Shown here piece by piece: positions 36,170 through 48,526 of a DNA stretch of 64,000 bases (within the stretch, counting starts at the first letter, position 1; the number at the start of each line of letters is the position of its first letter). A program made the position numbers and the translations under genes. Under the pieces are notes generated by a model that was given only the letters and a program-made list of their open reading frames with translations, had not been told where the DNA came from and ran no database searches. This stretch comes from an uncultured Thiothrix sp. (GTDB lineage: Bacteria > Pseudomonadota > Gammaproteobacteria > Thiotrichales > Thiotrichaceae): contig NZ_CALMZC010000055.1 of NCBI RefSeq assembly GCF_937873765.1, positions 1-64,000 of the forward strand, read 5' to 3'.

Positions 36170-37837
36170 CTAAGCGTGACCTACAATCTTTTTATTAATA
36201 AACCATTGTTGAGCAATGGATAAGACGTTGTTCACTACCCAGTACAATACTAAACCTGCTGGGAACCAAAGAAACATGAAAGTAAAGATCAGGGGTAAGA
36301 ATTGGAAAATCTTCTGCTGCACTGGATCCATTTGGGGTGGATTTAATTTCTGTTGTAGGAACATACTAGCCCCCATTAACAGTGGCAACACAAAATAGGG
36401 ATCCATGATGGATAAATCTTTGTACCACAGAATCCACGGGGCTTGGCGTAACTCAACGCTTTCTAATAGCACCCAATACAAACCCATGAATACTGGAATT
36501 TGAATTAGAATTGGCAAGCAACCACCTAAAGGATTAATCTTTTCCTTCTTATACAGCTCCATCATGGCTTTTTGTTTAGCTTGCGGATCGCCTGAAAAGC
36601 GTTCATTAATCTCTTTCATCTTCGGTGAAACCGCTTTCATCTTTGCCATCGATTTATAGCTGGCTGCCGAAGGCCAGAAGAATAGAAGTTTAATAAATAG
36701 AGTCAACAAAATAATAGTCCAGCCCCAGTTACCCACAAAGGAGTGAATCGCTTGCATTACCCAGAAAATAGGTTTGGAAACAAAGGCAAAAATCCCATAG
36801 TCAACCGTTAAATCTAAGCCTTTAGCAATTTTTTCTAAATCATCTTGAAGTTTAGGGCCGATCCAAATCTGGCTTGTAAACGTATCAGTAGCACCAGGCG
36901 CAATTTCCTTAACTGGACTCCTTACTCCTAAAATATAGTTCGGTGTACCGTTTTGTTGCAGCTCCATACTGTAGTAAGTGTTCTGGTGATCTTGAGGGGG
37001 AATCCAAGCACTAATAAAATAGTGCTCCAACATACTTACCCAACCACCAGTAGCAGTCGCTGTCATTGGCTCCTTCATATCCTTGAAGTTCAGCTTTTTA
37101 TATTTGTCATCCGCATAATAGGCGCCACCCACAAAGGCCTGCACGCCACTGGTGAGAATATTATTATTCACATGACTAGGACCATGCTTGAGCTGACGGT
37201 ATTCTGAACCTATCCAAGCTTGACTAGAGTTATTCTTAACCTCTTCTTCTAAGGTAATATTGAAGTTACCTTTCTTCAAACGATACCGCTTGGTAACAAT
37301 CACACCATTCGAGCCTTGCCATACTAAAGGCACTATCACCTCAGCTTGATCAGCACCTAAGACATATTCAGTCTTGTCAACGCTAAAATCAGCCAAGTGA
37401 TTCGGTGCTAAGGCATCTGCAGCCTGATCATCAAGCGTTTTATGCTGCAAACCCGACTGGGCGACATAACTACGCCCGTTTAAATCAAGGATGCGTACTG
37501 GTTTATCTTTTTCTTCCAAGCTAATCGGATAAGTTAACAAATCCGCTGCGACAATATCGCCCCCCTTAGTACTAATCTGTAGATCTAGCACATCAGTTTT
37601 AACACGCACAATTTGCCCAGCTCCTGTCGTGATACCACCACTACCATTAGGAATAGCAGGTACAGCCTGAGAGGCACTGGTCGTAGCCGTTTGGTTAGGC
37701 ACTGAGCTAACTTCCGGATTGGTTTGTGTCGTTGGGGTAGGTAAAGGCTTAGGAGCGTGATCTTGTTGCCAGCTAGTCCATAACAAAAACCCTAAAAAAA
37801 TTAGGGTCAGGTATAGGAACGGGCGTTGGGAATCCAT
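36170..37837 (-). CDS. yidC: YidC, membrane protein insertase
   Basis: I start at ATG 37837 (MDSQRPFLYLTLIFLGFLLW), giving 555 residues; tandem ATG and a TTG upstream are alternatives, and no clear ribosome binding site is seen. The protein has an N-terminal signal anchor, a Pro/Thr/Ser linker, the large periplasmic P1 beta domain (about 90-320) and the five-helix insertase core with WGWTIILLTLFIKLLFFW, KMKEINERF and NPLGGCLPILIQIPVFMGLYW. It inserts inner-membrane proteins alone or with SecYEG. The usual yidD gene between rnpA and yidC is missing: only 34 bases separate them. Confidence 0.97.
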   Translation of the reverse strand: MDSQRPFLYLTLIFLGFLLWTSWQQDHAPKPLPTPTTQTNPEVSSVPNQTATTSASQAVPAIPNGSGGITTGAGQIVRVKTDVLDLQISTKGGDIVAADLLTYPISLEEKDKPVRILDLNGRSYVAQSGLQHKTLDDQAADALAPNHLADFSVDKTEYVLGADQAEVIVPLVWQGSNGVIVTKRYRLKKGNFNITLEEEVKNNSSQAWIGSEYRQLKHGPSHVNNNILTSGVQAFVGGAYYADDKYKKLNFKDMKEPMTATATGGWVSMLEHYFISAWIPPQDHQNTYYSMELQQNGTPNYILGVRSPVKEIAPGATDTFTSQIWIGPKLQDDLEKIAKGLDLTVDYGIFAFVSKPIFWVMQAIHSFVGNWGWTIILLTLFIKLLFFWPSAASYKSMAKMKAVSPKMKEINERFSGDPQAKQKAMMELYKKEKINPLGGCLPILIQIPVFMGLYWVLLESVELRQAPWILWYKDLSIMDPYFVLPLLMGASMFLQQKLNPPQMDPVQQKIFQFLPLIFTFMFLWFPAGLVLYWVVNNVLSIAQQWFINKKIVGHA

Positions 37838-37871
37838 CATGATTCGGTCCAATTATTGGGGAGTTAAAGCT

Positions 37872-38261
37872 TTAAAGGGTCATTTTTGCTTGGGGAGTCG
37901 TTTTTAAACTAGGGTATAATCTCCCTAACTGCTCCCATAAGACTACAAGCTGCTGCAGTATAGCAGCGTTGTTAAGTTGTGCCACCTCAGACTGCGTGAT
38001 GATCACAATATCTAATCTAGGTAGCTGCATTCGATGCAGACGAAAACTGTCTCGTACTAAACGCTTAATACGATTACGATCAACAGCATGTTTTAAAGAG
38101 CGTTTTGATAAAGCAAACCCTAACCGAGGCTCATTACTAGAGCTTTCGCGCACACGGGCAAATAAGCCTTGAACCTGAACTCGCCGATGCAAACCACGCT
38201 CAAAAACACGCTGGAACTCACTAGGCCGAGTCAGACGACAGGTGCGCGGATAGGTAGCCAC
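37872..38261 (-). CDS. rnpA: RnpA, protein subunit of RNase P
   Basis: This 129-residue basic protein begins YPRTCRLTRPSEFQRVFERG and contains the RNA-binding RNR-type motif LKHAVDRNRIKRLVRDSFR. It assists the RNase P RNA in removing 5' leaders of pre-tRNAs. The gene lies 13 bases after rpmH, the near-universal order. The C-terminal 15 residues are a short extension. Confidence 0.97.
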   Translation of the reverse strand: MATYPRTCRLTRPSEFQRVFERGLHRRVQVQGLFARVRESSSNEPRLGFALSKRSLKHAVDRNRIKRLVRDSFRLHRMQLPRLDIVIITQSEVAQLNNAAILQQLVVLWEQLGRLYPSLKTTPQAKMTL

Positions 38262-38274
38262 GCTAATTCTAAAA

Positions 38275-38409
38275 TTATGGAATTAGGTTTTTACGACCTT
38301 TTGCCCGACGTGCACTCAGCACTTTACGTCCATCAGCAGTGCTCATACGAGCGCGGAAACCTTGTTTACGTGCGTGACGTAAATTGCTAGGCTGGAAGGT
38401 TCTTTTCAT
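38275..38409 (-). CDS. rpmH: ribosomal protein L34
   Basis: Read by hand on the minus strand from ATG 38409, 44 codons give the complete L34: [18 protein letters not shown], then [20 protein letters not shown] and RKNLIP with a TAA stop. The protein is short, very basic and full length for the family. It belongs to the 50S subunit and leads the rpmH-rnpA-yidC-mnmE transcript. Confidence 0.97.
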   Translation of the reverse strand: MKRTFQPSNLRHARKQGFRARMSTADGRKVLSARRAKGRKNLIP

Positions 38410-38537
38410 TGCAATACACCAACAAAAATTGAATTAAACGCAGTTTTGCTGGGGTTAAATGCAAAATAACGCCTTAGCCCAGCCGCTAAAAGGTCAGGCA
38501 AATTACTTGATAAGCCTAGTTTTGTCAAGTGAAGAGC

Positions 38538-38571
38538 TTATCCACAAACAAAGTTCTTAGCTTGTGGATAA
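38538..38571. promoter_or_regulatory. two DnaA boxes in the rpmH-dnaA gap
   Basis: TTATCCACA at 38538-38546 and TGTGGATAA at 38563-38571 are perfect DnaA boxes in opposite orientation, centred 25 bases apart and about 75-108 bases before dnaA. They may control dnaA autoregulation and contribute to the origin. Confidence 0.85.
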
Positions 38572-38645
38572 CTTCCGGCAGGCACTATAATAACCTAATC
38601 CATCTTAATTATATTTTCCTGTTCACCACCACGGGACGCTAGTTT

Positions 38646-40058
38646 ATGCTTTGGCAACAATGCCTAACTCAACTTGAACATGAATTTCCCAGCCAAGAGA
38701 TCAATACTTGGTTGAGGAGCTTACATGCAGTTGAGAAGCCGAAAGCCTTATACCTGCTGGCGCCGAATCCCATTGTCTTACAACATATCCATGAAGTTTT
38801 TTTACCCCATATAGTTCGGCATGTACGCAATTTATCAGGGGATCATAGTTTTGATGTAATGTTGCAAATCGGCTCGCGCAGTGCGCCTAAGCCCTTGCCT
38901 AAAGCAGCACCTACCCCCGTAGTGGTGACGCCCCCCTCCGTAGTACCAGTTATAGTAGCGCCGCCCGCAACAGCGAATAGCGCTAACTCTATAGATTTTA
39001 GCATAATAACTCCTGCGCCTGTTTCAGAGCGTTTTGTCAATGCTTTAAATAGCAAAATGACCTTTGAAAATTTCGTGGAAGGTAAGTCTAATCAATTAGC
39101 CCGAGCTGCTGCTTTACAAGTCGGGGAGAATCCAGGGATCTCTTATAATCCTCTATTCCTCTATGGTGGAGTTGGTTTGGGGAAAACGCATTTAATGCAT
39201 GCGATCGGAAATTGTATCTTAAAGGCAAATCCAGAAGCTCATGTTTTATATGTTTATGCTGAGCGTTTTGTAAACGATATGGTGAATGCTCTACGCACCT
39301 CTCGTATTGAAGAGTTCAAACAGCATTATCGGAGCGTTGATGCTTTACTCATTGATGATATTCAATTCTTTGCAAATAAAGATCGCTCTATGGAAGAGTT
39401 TTTCCATACCTTTAATGCTTTATTAGAGGGGCAAAAGCAGATTATTTTGACCAGTGATCGTTACCCACGAGATGTAGATGGTTTAGATGATCGTCTACGC
39501 TCACGTTTTAACTGGGGCTTAACTATGCAAATTGAGCCTCCTGATTTAGAAACGCGGGTAGCGATTTTGCGCAAAAAGGCTGAAGATCATGAACTATATT
39601 TACCCAAAGATATTGCTTTCTTTATTGCCAAGCACTTCCGTTCTAATATTCGTGATTTAGAAGGTGCTCTACAACGTGTGATTGCGAGTATGCGCTTACG
39701 TTGTATTCATGAAATTAATATGGACTTTGTGCATGATGTTTTGCGTGATCAACTAGCTAGCCAAGACAAAATGGTTTCGATTAGCAATATTAAGAAGCTC
39801 GTTGCTAAGCACTATAATGTACGTGCTACTGAAATGGACTCCAAGCGCCGCACGCGCTCTGTAGCACGTCCACGTCAAGTAGCAATGGCTTTGGCGAAAG
39901 AACTTACTAGCCACAGTTTGCCCGAAATTGGCACAGAATTTGGTGGGCGTGACCATACAACGGTATTACATGCTTGTCGGAAAATAGCTGAATTACGCGA
40001 ATCTGATCCTCGCATGGAAGAGGACTATCGGATTCTAGTACGGAGTCTAACAAGTTAG
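38646..40058 (+). CDS. dnaA: DnaA, replication initiator
   Basis: This 470-residue protein has domain I (LWQQCLTQLEHEFPSQEINTW), a Pro/Val/Ala-rich linker (about 80-125), the AAA+ domain III with FVEGKSNQLARAAA, Walker A YGGVGLGKTHLMHAIG, Walker B ALLIDDIQFF and sensor DRLRSRFNWGL, and the domain IV DNA-binding helix-turn-helix ending in GGRDHTTVLHACRKI. It binds DnaA boxes and opens the origin. Perfect boxes flank the gene on both sides. It leads the dnaA-dnaN-recF-gyrB run. Confidence 0.99.
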   Translation: MLWQQCLTQLEHEFPSQEINTWLRSLHAVEKPKALYLLAPNPIVLQHIHEVFLPHIVRHVRNLSGDHSFDVMLQIGSRSAPKPLPKAAPTPVVVTPPSVVPVIVAPPATANSANSIDFSIITPAPVSERFVNALNSKMTFENFVEGKSNQLARAAALQVGENPGISYNPLFLYGGVGLGKTHLMHAIGNCILKANPEAHVLYVYAERFVNDMVNALRTSRIEEFKQHYRSVDALLIDDIQFFANKDRSMEEFFHTFNALLEGQKQIILTSDRYPRDVDGLDDRLRSRFNWGLTMQIEPPDLETRVAILRKKAEDHELYLPKDIAFFIAKHFRSNIRDLEGALQRVIASMRLRCIHEINMDFVHDVLRDQLASQDKMVSISNIKKLVAKHYNVRATEMDSKRRTRSVARPRQVAMALAKELTSHSLPEIGTEFGGRDHTTVLHACRKIAELRESDPRMEEDYRILVRSLTS

Positions 40059-40254
40059 GGATAAGTATAGGGATAGTTATGGGGAAAAGCTGTGGATAAC
40101 TTAGAGTGTCAAAAACATCCACATTTTATCCACAGCTTGCTATGTAGCTCATCCACCTAGTTTTCAATCAGCTATAAGCTTTGAAATCAAATAGATAGAG
40201 CAGTTATACACAGATTTTGTTAGCTTTATTATTATAGTTAAGATATATATCTAA
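40059..40254 (+). other. candidate replication origin (oriC) between dnaA and dnaN
   Basis: This 196-base gap holds DnaA boxes TGTGGATAA (40091-40099), TTATCCACA (40126-40134) and TTATACACA (40204-40212, matching the looser TTATNCACA consensus), and two weaker CATCCAC-type sites around 40117 and 40150. An A/T-rich stretch at 40213-40254 with TTATTATTATAG and ATATATAT could be the unwinding element. The position next to dnaA supports the call. The boxes upstream of dnaA mean the functional origin could be bipartite. Confidence 0.7.
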
Positions 40255-41364
40255 ATGAAATTAATACAGACTCGTGAAACTTTACTCGAAGCCCTACAGG
40301 CAACTCTCGGTGCTATTGAGAAACGCAATACTTCAGCTATCTTAGAAAACGTACTACTGACCATTGCTAACAGTCGCAGTTATTGGCGTGGTACAGATCT
40401 TGAACTAGAGATTGCAACTTCAAGCTTCCTAGTAGATGCGACCGAAGGCTCTATTACTCTACCTGCACGCAAACTCGCTGATATTTGCAAGTCTTTACCT
40501 GCTGAAAGCTTAATCACGATTGAAGTGCTAGATAATCAGCGTGCTTTAGTGAGTTGTGGACGCAGTCGTTTTGAATTAACGACTTTACCTGCTGAGGATT
40601 TTCCTAGTCTTGAAGATATTGGTGAGAGTTATCAGTTAATGCTACCTGAAGCAAATTTAAAAGTCTTGCTTGATAGTACAGCCTTTGCAATGGCGAATCA
40701 GGATGTGCGTTATTATTTGAATGGCCTGTTGCTAGAGTTATCCCCAACTTATTTGCGTACAGTCTCAACCGATGGGCATCGTCTATCTTTGTATACTTAT
40801 CCACAGGAATTAGACATTGTGGATAGTTCAGTGCAGTTTATTTTACCACGGAAGGGAGTTATTGAGTTAACTCGACTATTACGCAGTGATGCTAAAAACC
40901 TAGTGAGTCTGCAAATTAGCCAAAACCATTTAAGGGCACAGCTTGATAACTTGCAATTCACCACCAAATTAGTCGATGGGCGCTACCCAGATTATCAGGC
41001 TGCTGTACCGGCTAAAGGTCGGATTAGTATTGAAGTCGATCGTAAAGCATTTAAAGATATGCTGACACGAGTTGCGATTCTTTCTAATGAGAAGTTCCGA
41101 GGCGTGCGTCTAAACTTAAAACCTAATGTATTAACGGTTCAATCGAATAATCCCGAGCAAGAAACAGCTCAAGATGAATTAGATATTTATTACCAAGGTG
41201 AGGAGTTTAATATTGGCTTTAATGTCAATTATCTTTTAGATGCGATTAATCATATCAATAATGATACTATTGTCTTGCAATTGAATTCACCTGAAAGTAG
41301 CGCTCTGGTGACTGACCCTCAGGACGAAGCGATTCGCAATGTCATTATGCCTATCCGGTTGTAG
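40255..41364 (+). CDS. dnaN: DnaN, DNA polymerase III sliding clamp
   Basis: This 369-residue protein has the three-domain beta-clamp fold with characteristic segments LGAIEKRNTSAILENVLL, GSITLPARKLADICKSLP, YYLNGLLLEL, VSTDGHRLSLY, VDGRYPDYQAAVP and the C-terminal LVTDP...VIMPIRL. It encircles DNA and tethers polymerases and repair factors. It follows the candidate origin and precedes recF by nine bases. Confidence 0.99.
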   Translation: MKLIQTRETLLEALQATLGAIEKRNTSAILENVLLTIANSRSYWRGTDLELEIATSSFLVDATEGSITLPARKLADICKSLPAESLITIEVLDNQRALVSCGRSRFELTTLPAEDFPSLEDIGESYQLMLPEANLKVLLDSTAFAMANQDVRYYLNGLLLELSPTYLRTVSTDGHRLSLYTYPQELDIVDSSVQFILPRKGVIELTRLLRSDAKNLVSLQISQNHLRAQLDNLQFTTKLVDGRYPDYQAAVPAKGRISIEVDRKAFKDMLTRVAILSNEKFRGVRLNLKPNVLTVQSNNPEQETAQDELDIYYQGEEFNIGFNVNYLLDAINHINNDTIVLQLNSPESSALVTDPQDEAIRNVIMPIRL

Positions 41365-41373
41365 GTAAGGCTT

Positions 41374-44905
<3,532 letters not shown>

Positions 44906-44906
<1 letters not shown>

Positions 44907-44921
44907 GTTCCACGTGAAACA
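44906..44921. promoter_or_regulatory. second parS-like site, just after gyrB
   Basis: AGTTCCACGTGAAACA matches the parS consensus TGTTNCACGTGAAACA except for the first base. It starts on the last base of the gyrB stop codon, 2.47 kb from the site in recF and 4.7 kb from the candidate origin. Confidence 0.8.
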
Positions 44922-44959
44922 TTGAATTGTTTAGCACAAGTAAACCGATAGGTATAGGT

Positions 44960-46996
44960 ATGCATAATCCATTATTACAAACAGACGGGCTACCACAATT
45001 TAGTGCGATTCAAGCTGAACATGTAGAGCCAGCTTTGGAGCAAGTGCTTAAAGATAATCGGGAATGGTTAGCAAGTCGCCTTGCAGCACCTATGCAGGCC
45101 TCTTGGGATAATTTGATTTACCCTTTAGATGAGGCAGGTGATCGTTTAGAGCGTGTATGGTCGCCTGTGAGTCACTTAAATGCAGTGGCGAATACTGAGT
45201 CTTTACGTATAGCTTATAATGCCTGCTTGCCTAAATTAAGTGACTATCACACCGATATGGGGCAGAACCAAGCCTTATATGAGGCCGTTAAAGCGGTAGC
45301 GGATGCTGAGCCAAACTTGGAGTTGAGCCAAAAACATGCCTTAGCTAGAAGCTTACTCTCCTTTCGTTTAAGTGGTGTCGCTTTACCTGAGGATAAAAAG
45401 CAACGTTATCGTGAAATAAGTCAGCAGCTTTCCAGCTTAAGCTCAAAATTTTCTGACAATATTTTGGATGCAACCAATGCTTGGTTTAAGCAGGTTTCTG
45501 ATTTAGCGCTGCTAAAAGGAATTCCTGAATCAGGGCTAGATATGGCTCAGCAAGCAGCACAGCAGCGTCACCTAGACGGTTGGGTCTTTACCTTAGATTT
45601 TCCGAGCTATTATTCTGTTGTAGCCTATGCGGACAATCGAGAGCTGAGAGCAGAGCTTTATCGTGCTTACACGACGCGCGCTTCGGATTTAGGTACTAAT
45701 TCTGCTTGGGATAATACCCAAACGATGCGTGATATCTTAAGACTGCGCCAAGAAGAAGCCGAGTTATTGGGTTTTGCGAATTATGCAGAAGTGTCTTTAG
45801 CGATGAAAATGGCCGACACTACCCAAGAAGTCGTCGATTTCCTAGAGGACTTAGCTAAGCGTTGTAAACCGTTTGCAGAACTGGAGTTTGCTGAACTAAA
45901 GGTTTTTGCACAAGAGCAGCTAGGCATTAATGATGTACAGGCTTGGGATGTAACCTATATCAGTGAAAAAATGAAGGAAGCACGCTTTGACTTCACGGAT
46001 GAGGATTTAAAACCTTATTTCCCAGTGAATAAGGTGATTCAGGGACTATTTGGTCTAGTAGAGCGTTTATATAGTGTGCGCATTCAGCAATCGACTGCAG
46101 TAGATGTTTGGCATCCTGATGTAACTTTCTATCAAGTTTATGAGCTGGATGGGAGTTTACGTGCAGAGTTCTATTTAGATCTTTATGCTCGCCAACATAA
46201 ACGCGGTGGAGCATGGATGAGTGATTATTGTGGTCGGTTTAAACGCAAAGATGGCGTACAAATTCCGGTCGCTTTTATGACCTGCAATGGGACTCCCCCA
46301 GTAGGTGATAAGCCAGCGCTCTTTACCCATGATGAGGTGGTGACCTTATTTCATGAGTTTGGCCATGGTTTGCACCACATGCTCACTAAGGTTGATTATC
46401 CGGATATTGCAGGGATCAATGGTGTGGAGTGGGATGCTGTCGAGCTACCTAGCCAGTTTATGGAAAATTGGTGCTGGGAGCCTGAAGTGCTCAATATGAT
46501 TTCTGGGCATTGGCAAACTGATGCACCGCTACCCAAAGACTTATTCAATAAAATGCAAACTGCACGCCACTTCCAAACTGCTATGGCGATGGTACGGCAG
46601 TTAGAATTTGCCTTATTTGATATGCGCTTACACATGGATCCACAAGCAGCCGAACCTAGGCGTTTGGAGCAAATACAATCAGAAGTACGAAAACAAGTAG
46701 CTGTGGTTCAGCCCCCTGTTTTTAATCGGATGGCTCATAGTTTCTCGCATATTTTTTCAGGTGGTTATGCAGCAGGTTATTACAGCTATAAATGGGCAGA
46801 AGTACTTTCAGCAGATGCCTATGCACGTTTTGAAGAAGAAGGTTTGTTTGCTGCTGAGGTGGGGCAAGCTTTCTTAGAGGAGATTTTACAAACAGGTGGT
46901 TCACGTCCGGCGATGGAGTCTTTCATCGCTTTTCGTGGGCGCAAGCCACACATTGATGCGCTGCTACGGCATAGTGGTTTGGTGCAAGCGGCTTGA
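44960..46996 (+). CDS. prlC: oligopeptidase A, M3-family metalloprotease
   Basis: ATG 44960 gives 678 residues beginning MHNPLLQTDGLPQFSAIQAEHV, aligning with the known start of E. coli PrlC; an upstream TTG is possible. The zinc site FHEFGHGLHHML with the downstream Glu region (GINGVEWDAVELPSQFMENW) identifies an active M3 peptidase. It degrades oligopeptides and signal peptides in the cytoplasm. Its TGA stop is overlapped by the TTG start of the next gene. Confidence 0.96.
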   Translation: MHNPLLQTDGLPQFSAIQAEHVEPALEQVLKDNREWLASRLAAPMQASWDNLIYPLDEAGDRLERVWSPVSHLNAVANTESLRIAYNACLPKLSDYHTDMGQNQALYEAVKAVADAEPNLELSQKHALARSLLSFRLSGVALPEDKKQRYREISQQLSSLSSKFSDNILDATNAWFKQVSDLALLKGIPESGLDMAQQAAQQRHLDGWVFTLDFPSYYSVVAYADNRELRAELYRAYTTRASDLGTNSAWDNTQTMRDILRLRQEEAELLGFANYAEVSLAMKMADTTQEVVDFLEDLAKRCKPFAELEFAELKVFAQEQLGINDVQAWDVTYISEKMKEARFDFTDEDLKPYFPVNKVIQGLFGLVERLYSVRIQQSTAVDVWHPDVTFYQVYELDGSLRAEFYLDLYARQHKRGGAWMSDYCGRFKRKDGVQIPVAFMTCNGTPPVGDKPALFTHDEVVTLFHEFGHGLHHMLTKVDYPDIAGINGVEWDAVELPSQFMENWCWEPEVLNMISGHWQTDAPLPKDLFNKMQTARHFQTAMAMVRQLEFALFDMRLHMDPQAAEPRRLEQIQSEVRKQVAVVQPPVFNRMAHSFSHIFSGGYAAGYYSYKWAEVLSADAYARFEEEGLFAAEVGQAFLEEILQTGGSRPAMESFIAFRGRKPHIDALLRHSGLVQAA

Positions 46997-47457
46997 AGTC
47001 TTTTGCTCTGTTCTTAGTTATTTTTCTCTTAGGTGTGTGCGGGTATCTTGCTTTACAAGGCAGGTTACCTTCTCAAGCAAACCTATCAACTCCGATTTAT
47101 CTCGTCTCTCCCGAAACTTGCTTACTGAATAAAGGTATCTGTACTGCAGGCAAAGCGCCGTTTCAACTCAGTTTAGAGCTAACTCCACAACCAGTACCTT
47201 TAATGAAGCCAGTACAGGTGAGGATGCAGCTACAGGGCTTAAATAATCTGGCAAGTGCTAATCTTAAAATTGAAGGCGAAAATATGTATATGGGCTTTCA
47301 AACTGTGCAGCTAGCCAAGCTAAATGAAAGTGACTGGCAAGGAAACTTTAGCCTGCCCATTTGTAGCACATCTGAAATGCACTGGCGTGTAACTGCTAAT
47401 TTAACTGCGCCACAGCAAGCTTATCAAGCCAGCTTTAAGTTGGTCACTCAGCGCTAA
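46993..47457 (+). CDS. small exported protein downstream of prlC, YtkA/FixH-like pattern
   Basis: This 154-residue protein starts with TTG overlapping the prlC stop (TTGA), so translation is probably coupled. An N-terminal hydrophobic segment (SFALFLVIFLLGVCGYLAL) is a signal peptide or anchor. The rest is a beta-rich domain with PVQVRMQLQGL, NLKIEGENMYMGFQTVQLA and DWQGNFSLPICSTSEMHWRV, which recalls the YtkA/FixH-type fold. Two pairs of cysteines are present. Function unknown. Confidence 0.7.
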   Translation: MKSFALFLVIFLLGVCGYLALQGRLPSQANLSTPIYLVSPETCLLNKGICTAGKAPFQLSLELTPQPVPLMKPVQVRMQLQGLNNLASANLKIEGENMYMGFQTVQLAKLNESDWQGNFSLPICSTSEMHWRVTANLTAPQQAYQASFKLVTQR

Positions 47458-47493
47458 TTCAGCTTAATCTGAATCCTACCTGAGCCGTTTTCA

Positions 47494-47513
47494 AGGCTTA
47501 AACCATCAAGCCT
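47494..47513 (+). repeat. short inverted repeat after the prlC operon
   Basis: AGGCTT (47494-47499) and AAGCCT (47508-47513) form a 6-bp hairpin without a T-run; it is a weak terminator candidate. Confidence 0.3.
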
Positions 47514-47599
47514 ATAAACCTGATTCCCCATCGGTTTTTGGTAGCTATTTGCCTGAAAATTCGCTTAGATAAGCTATACCAACAAACCCCACACAACTA

Positions 47600-48496
47600 A
47601 TGATTACAAAAATAATGGCCGCAGGCGGGTTTTGCCATGCTCTCAATTTAACTAAATTTTCTAGAGTTATTTTCTATGTGGGTGTAAGTTGCAGCACATT
47701 AGCTAGTTATGCTGCAATGGATTTAATTATCTTTGATGCAGGATCTACTTCAACTAAGGTAGTTGTTTCTACGCTTACCTCTTCATTAAATAAAAAAAAC
47801 TTGCTCTTAAAAGCTCACATTCCAGCAGGTATGGAGTTAACTACACAAGCTATTGAGTGGCGGATTCATGACCGCAAAGGCGTACCGGTACGGCAACTAC
47901 AAGGGCAAGAGCAAGTTGTGCAACTAGATCAAGGTGACTATCAAGTACAGCTTAGTATTGGTCAATTCACTGCCACTAAACTATTAACAGTGAAAGCAGA
48001 TACACGGACTAAATCTTATTTTAAGGCCAATATTGGACGTCTAGTCATTACGGCCAATCACTTAGCAGATTGGTCGATCACCAATGTAAGTTATCCCGAT
48101 ATTAGTTTTAACTTTAAAGCAAGTCAGCAAGTAGATACTTGGGTTCCAAATGGATTTTATGAGATTACTCTTACGCAGAGTGGTGTGAAGCGTCGTCAAG
48201 TAGTGAACGTGCTAGCAGGCGAAATCAATGTACTAAATATGGATATTCCCTTAGTAGAAGTTAACCTAATCGCTGTGGAGAACAAGCAACCTTTATTTAG
48301 GCCAGTGGAATGGTTAGTCTTTCGCCTAGAGAGAGGTGAGCGCCATTATGTAGGTAGCTATCACCAGCACTCACAAGGTATTACTATACCTGTTGGTTAC
48401 TATGAAGTGGTAGCAACCCATGCTTCAAGGGTGCGCAGCCGACAATTTTGGGTAAAAGAAAATACAAGTAATCGAGTTGTTTTGGCAATGGATTAA
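47600..48496 (+). CDS. secreted or membrane-anchored beta-repeat protein, unknown
   Basis: The 298-residue product has an N-terminal hydrophobic segment (VIFYVGVSCSTLASYAAMDL), followed by three similar units of about 85 residues with a recurring pattern: a strand ending in EW (IEWRIHD, VEWLVFR), then a Gly-Asp/Gly-Tyr turn before a YxV/YEV/YEI strand (GDYQVQLSIG, GFYEITLTQSG, GYYEVVATHAS), then a V-V/L strand. This resembles the carboxypeptidase-like or vWA-associated repeats of envelope proteins. No catalytic residues are evident. The start is uncertain because later in-frame ATG codons exist. Confidence 0.6.
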   Translation: MITKIMAAGGFCHALNLTKFSRVIFYVGVSCSTLASYAAMDLIIFDAGSTSTKVVVSTLTSSLNKKNLLLKAHIPAGMELTTQAIEWRIHDRKGVPVRQLQGQEQVVQLDQGDYQVQLSIGQFTATKLLTVKADTRTKSYFKANIGRLVITANHLADWSITNVSYPDISFNFKASQQVDTWVPNGFYEITLTQSGVKRRQVVNVLAGEINVLNMDIPLVEVNLIAVENKQPLFRPVEWLVFRLERGERHYVGSYHQHSQGITIPVGYYEVVATHASRVRSRQFWVKENTSNRVVLAMD

Positions 48497-48526
48497 AGAG
48501 AAAACAGCAGCTTTAGGAAGCTGCTG
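48496..48526 (-). terminator. terminator overlapping the gamma-carbonic anhydrase stop
   Basis: CAGCAGCTT/AAGCTGCTG arms (48505-48513 and 48518-48526) flank a 4-base loop, and on the minus strand TTTTCTCTTT follows. The hairpin includes the stop codon. Confidence 0.65.
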
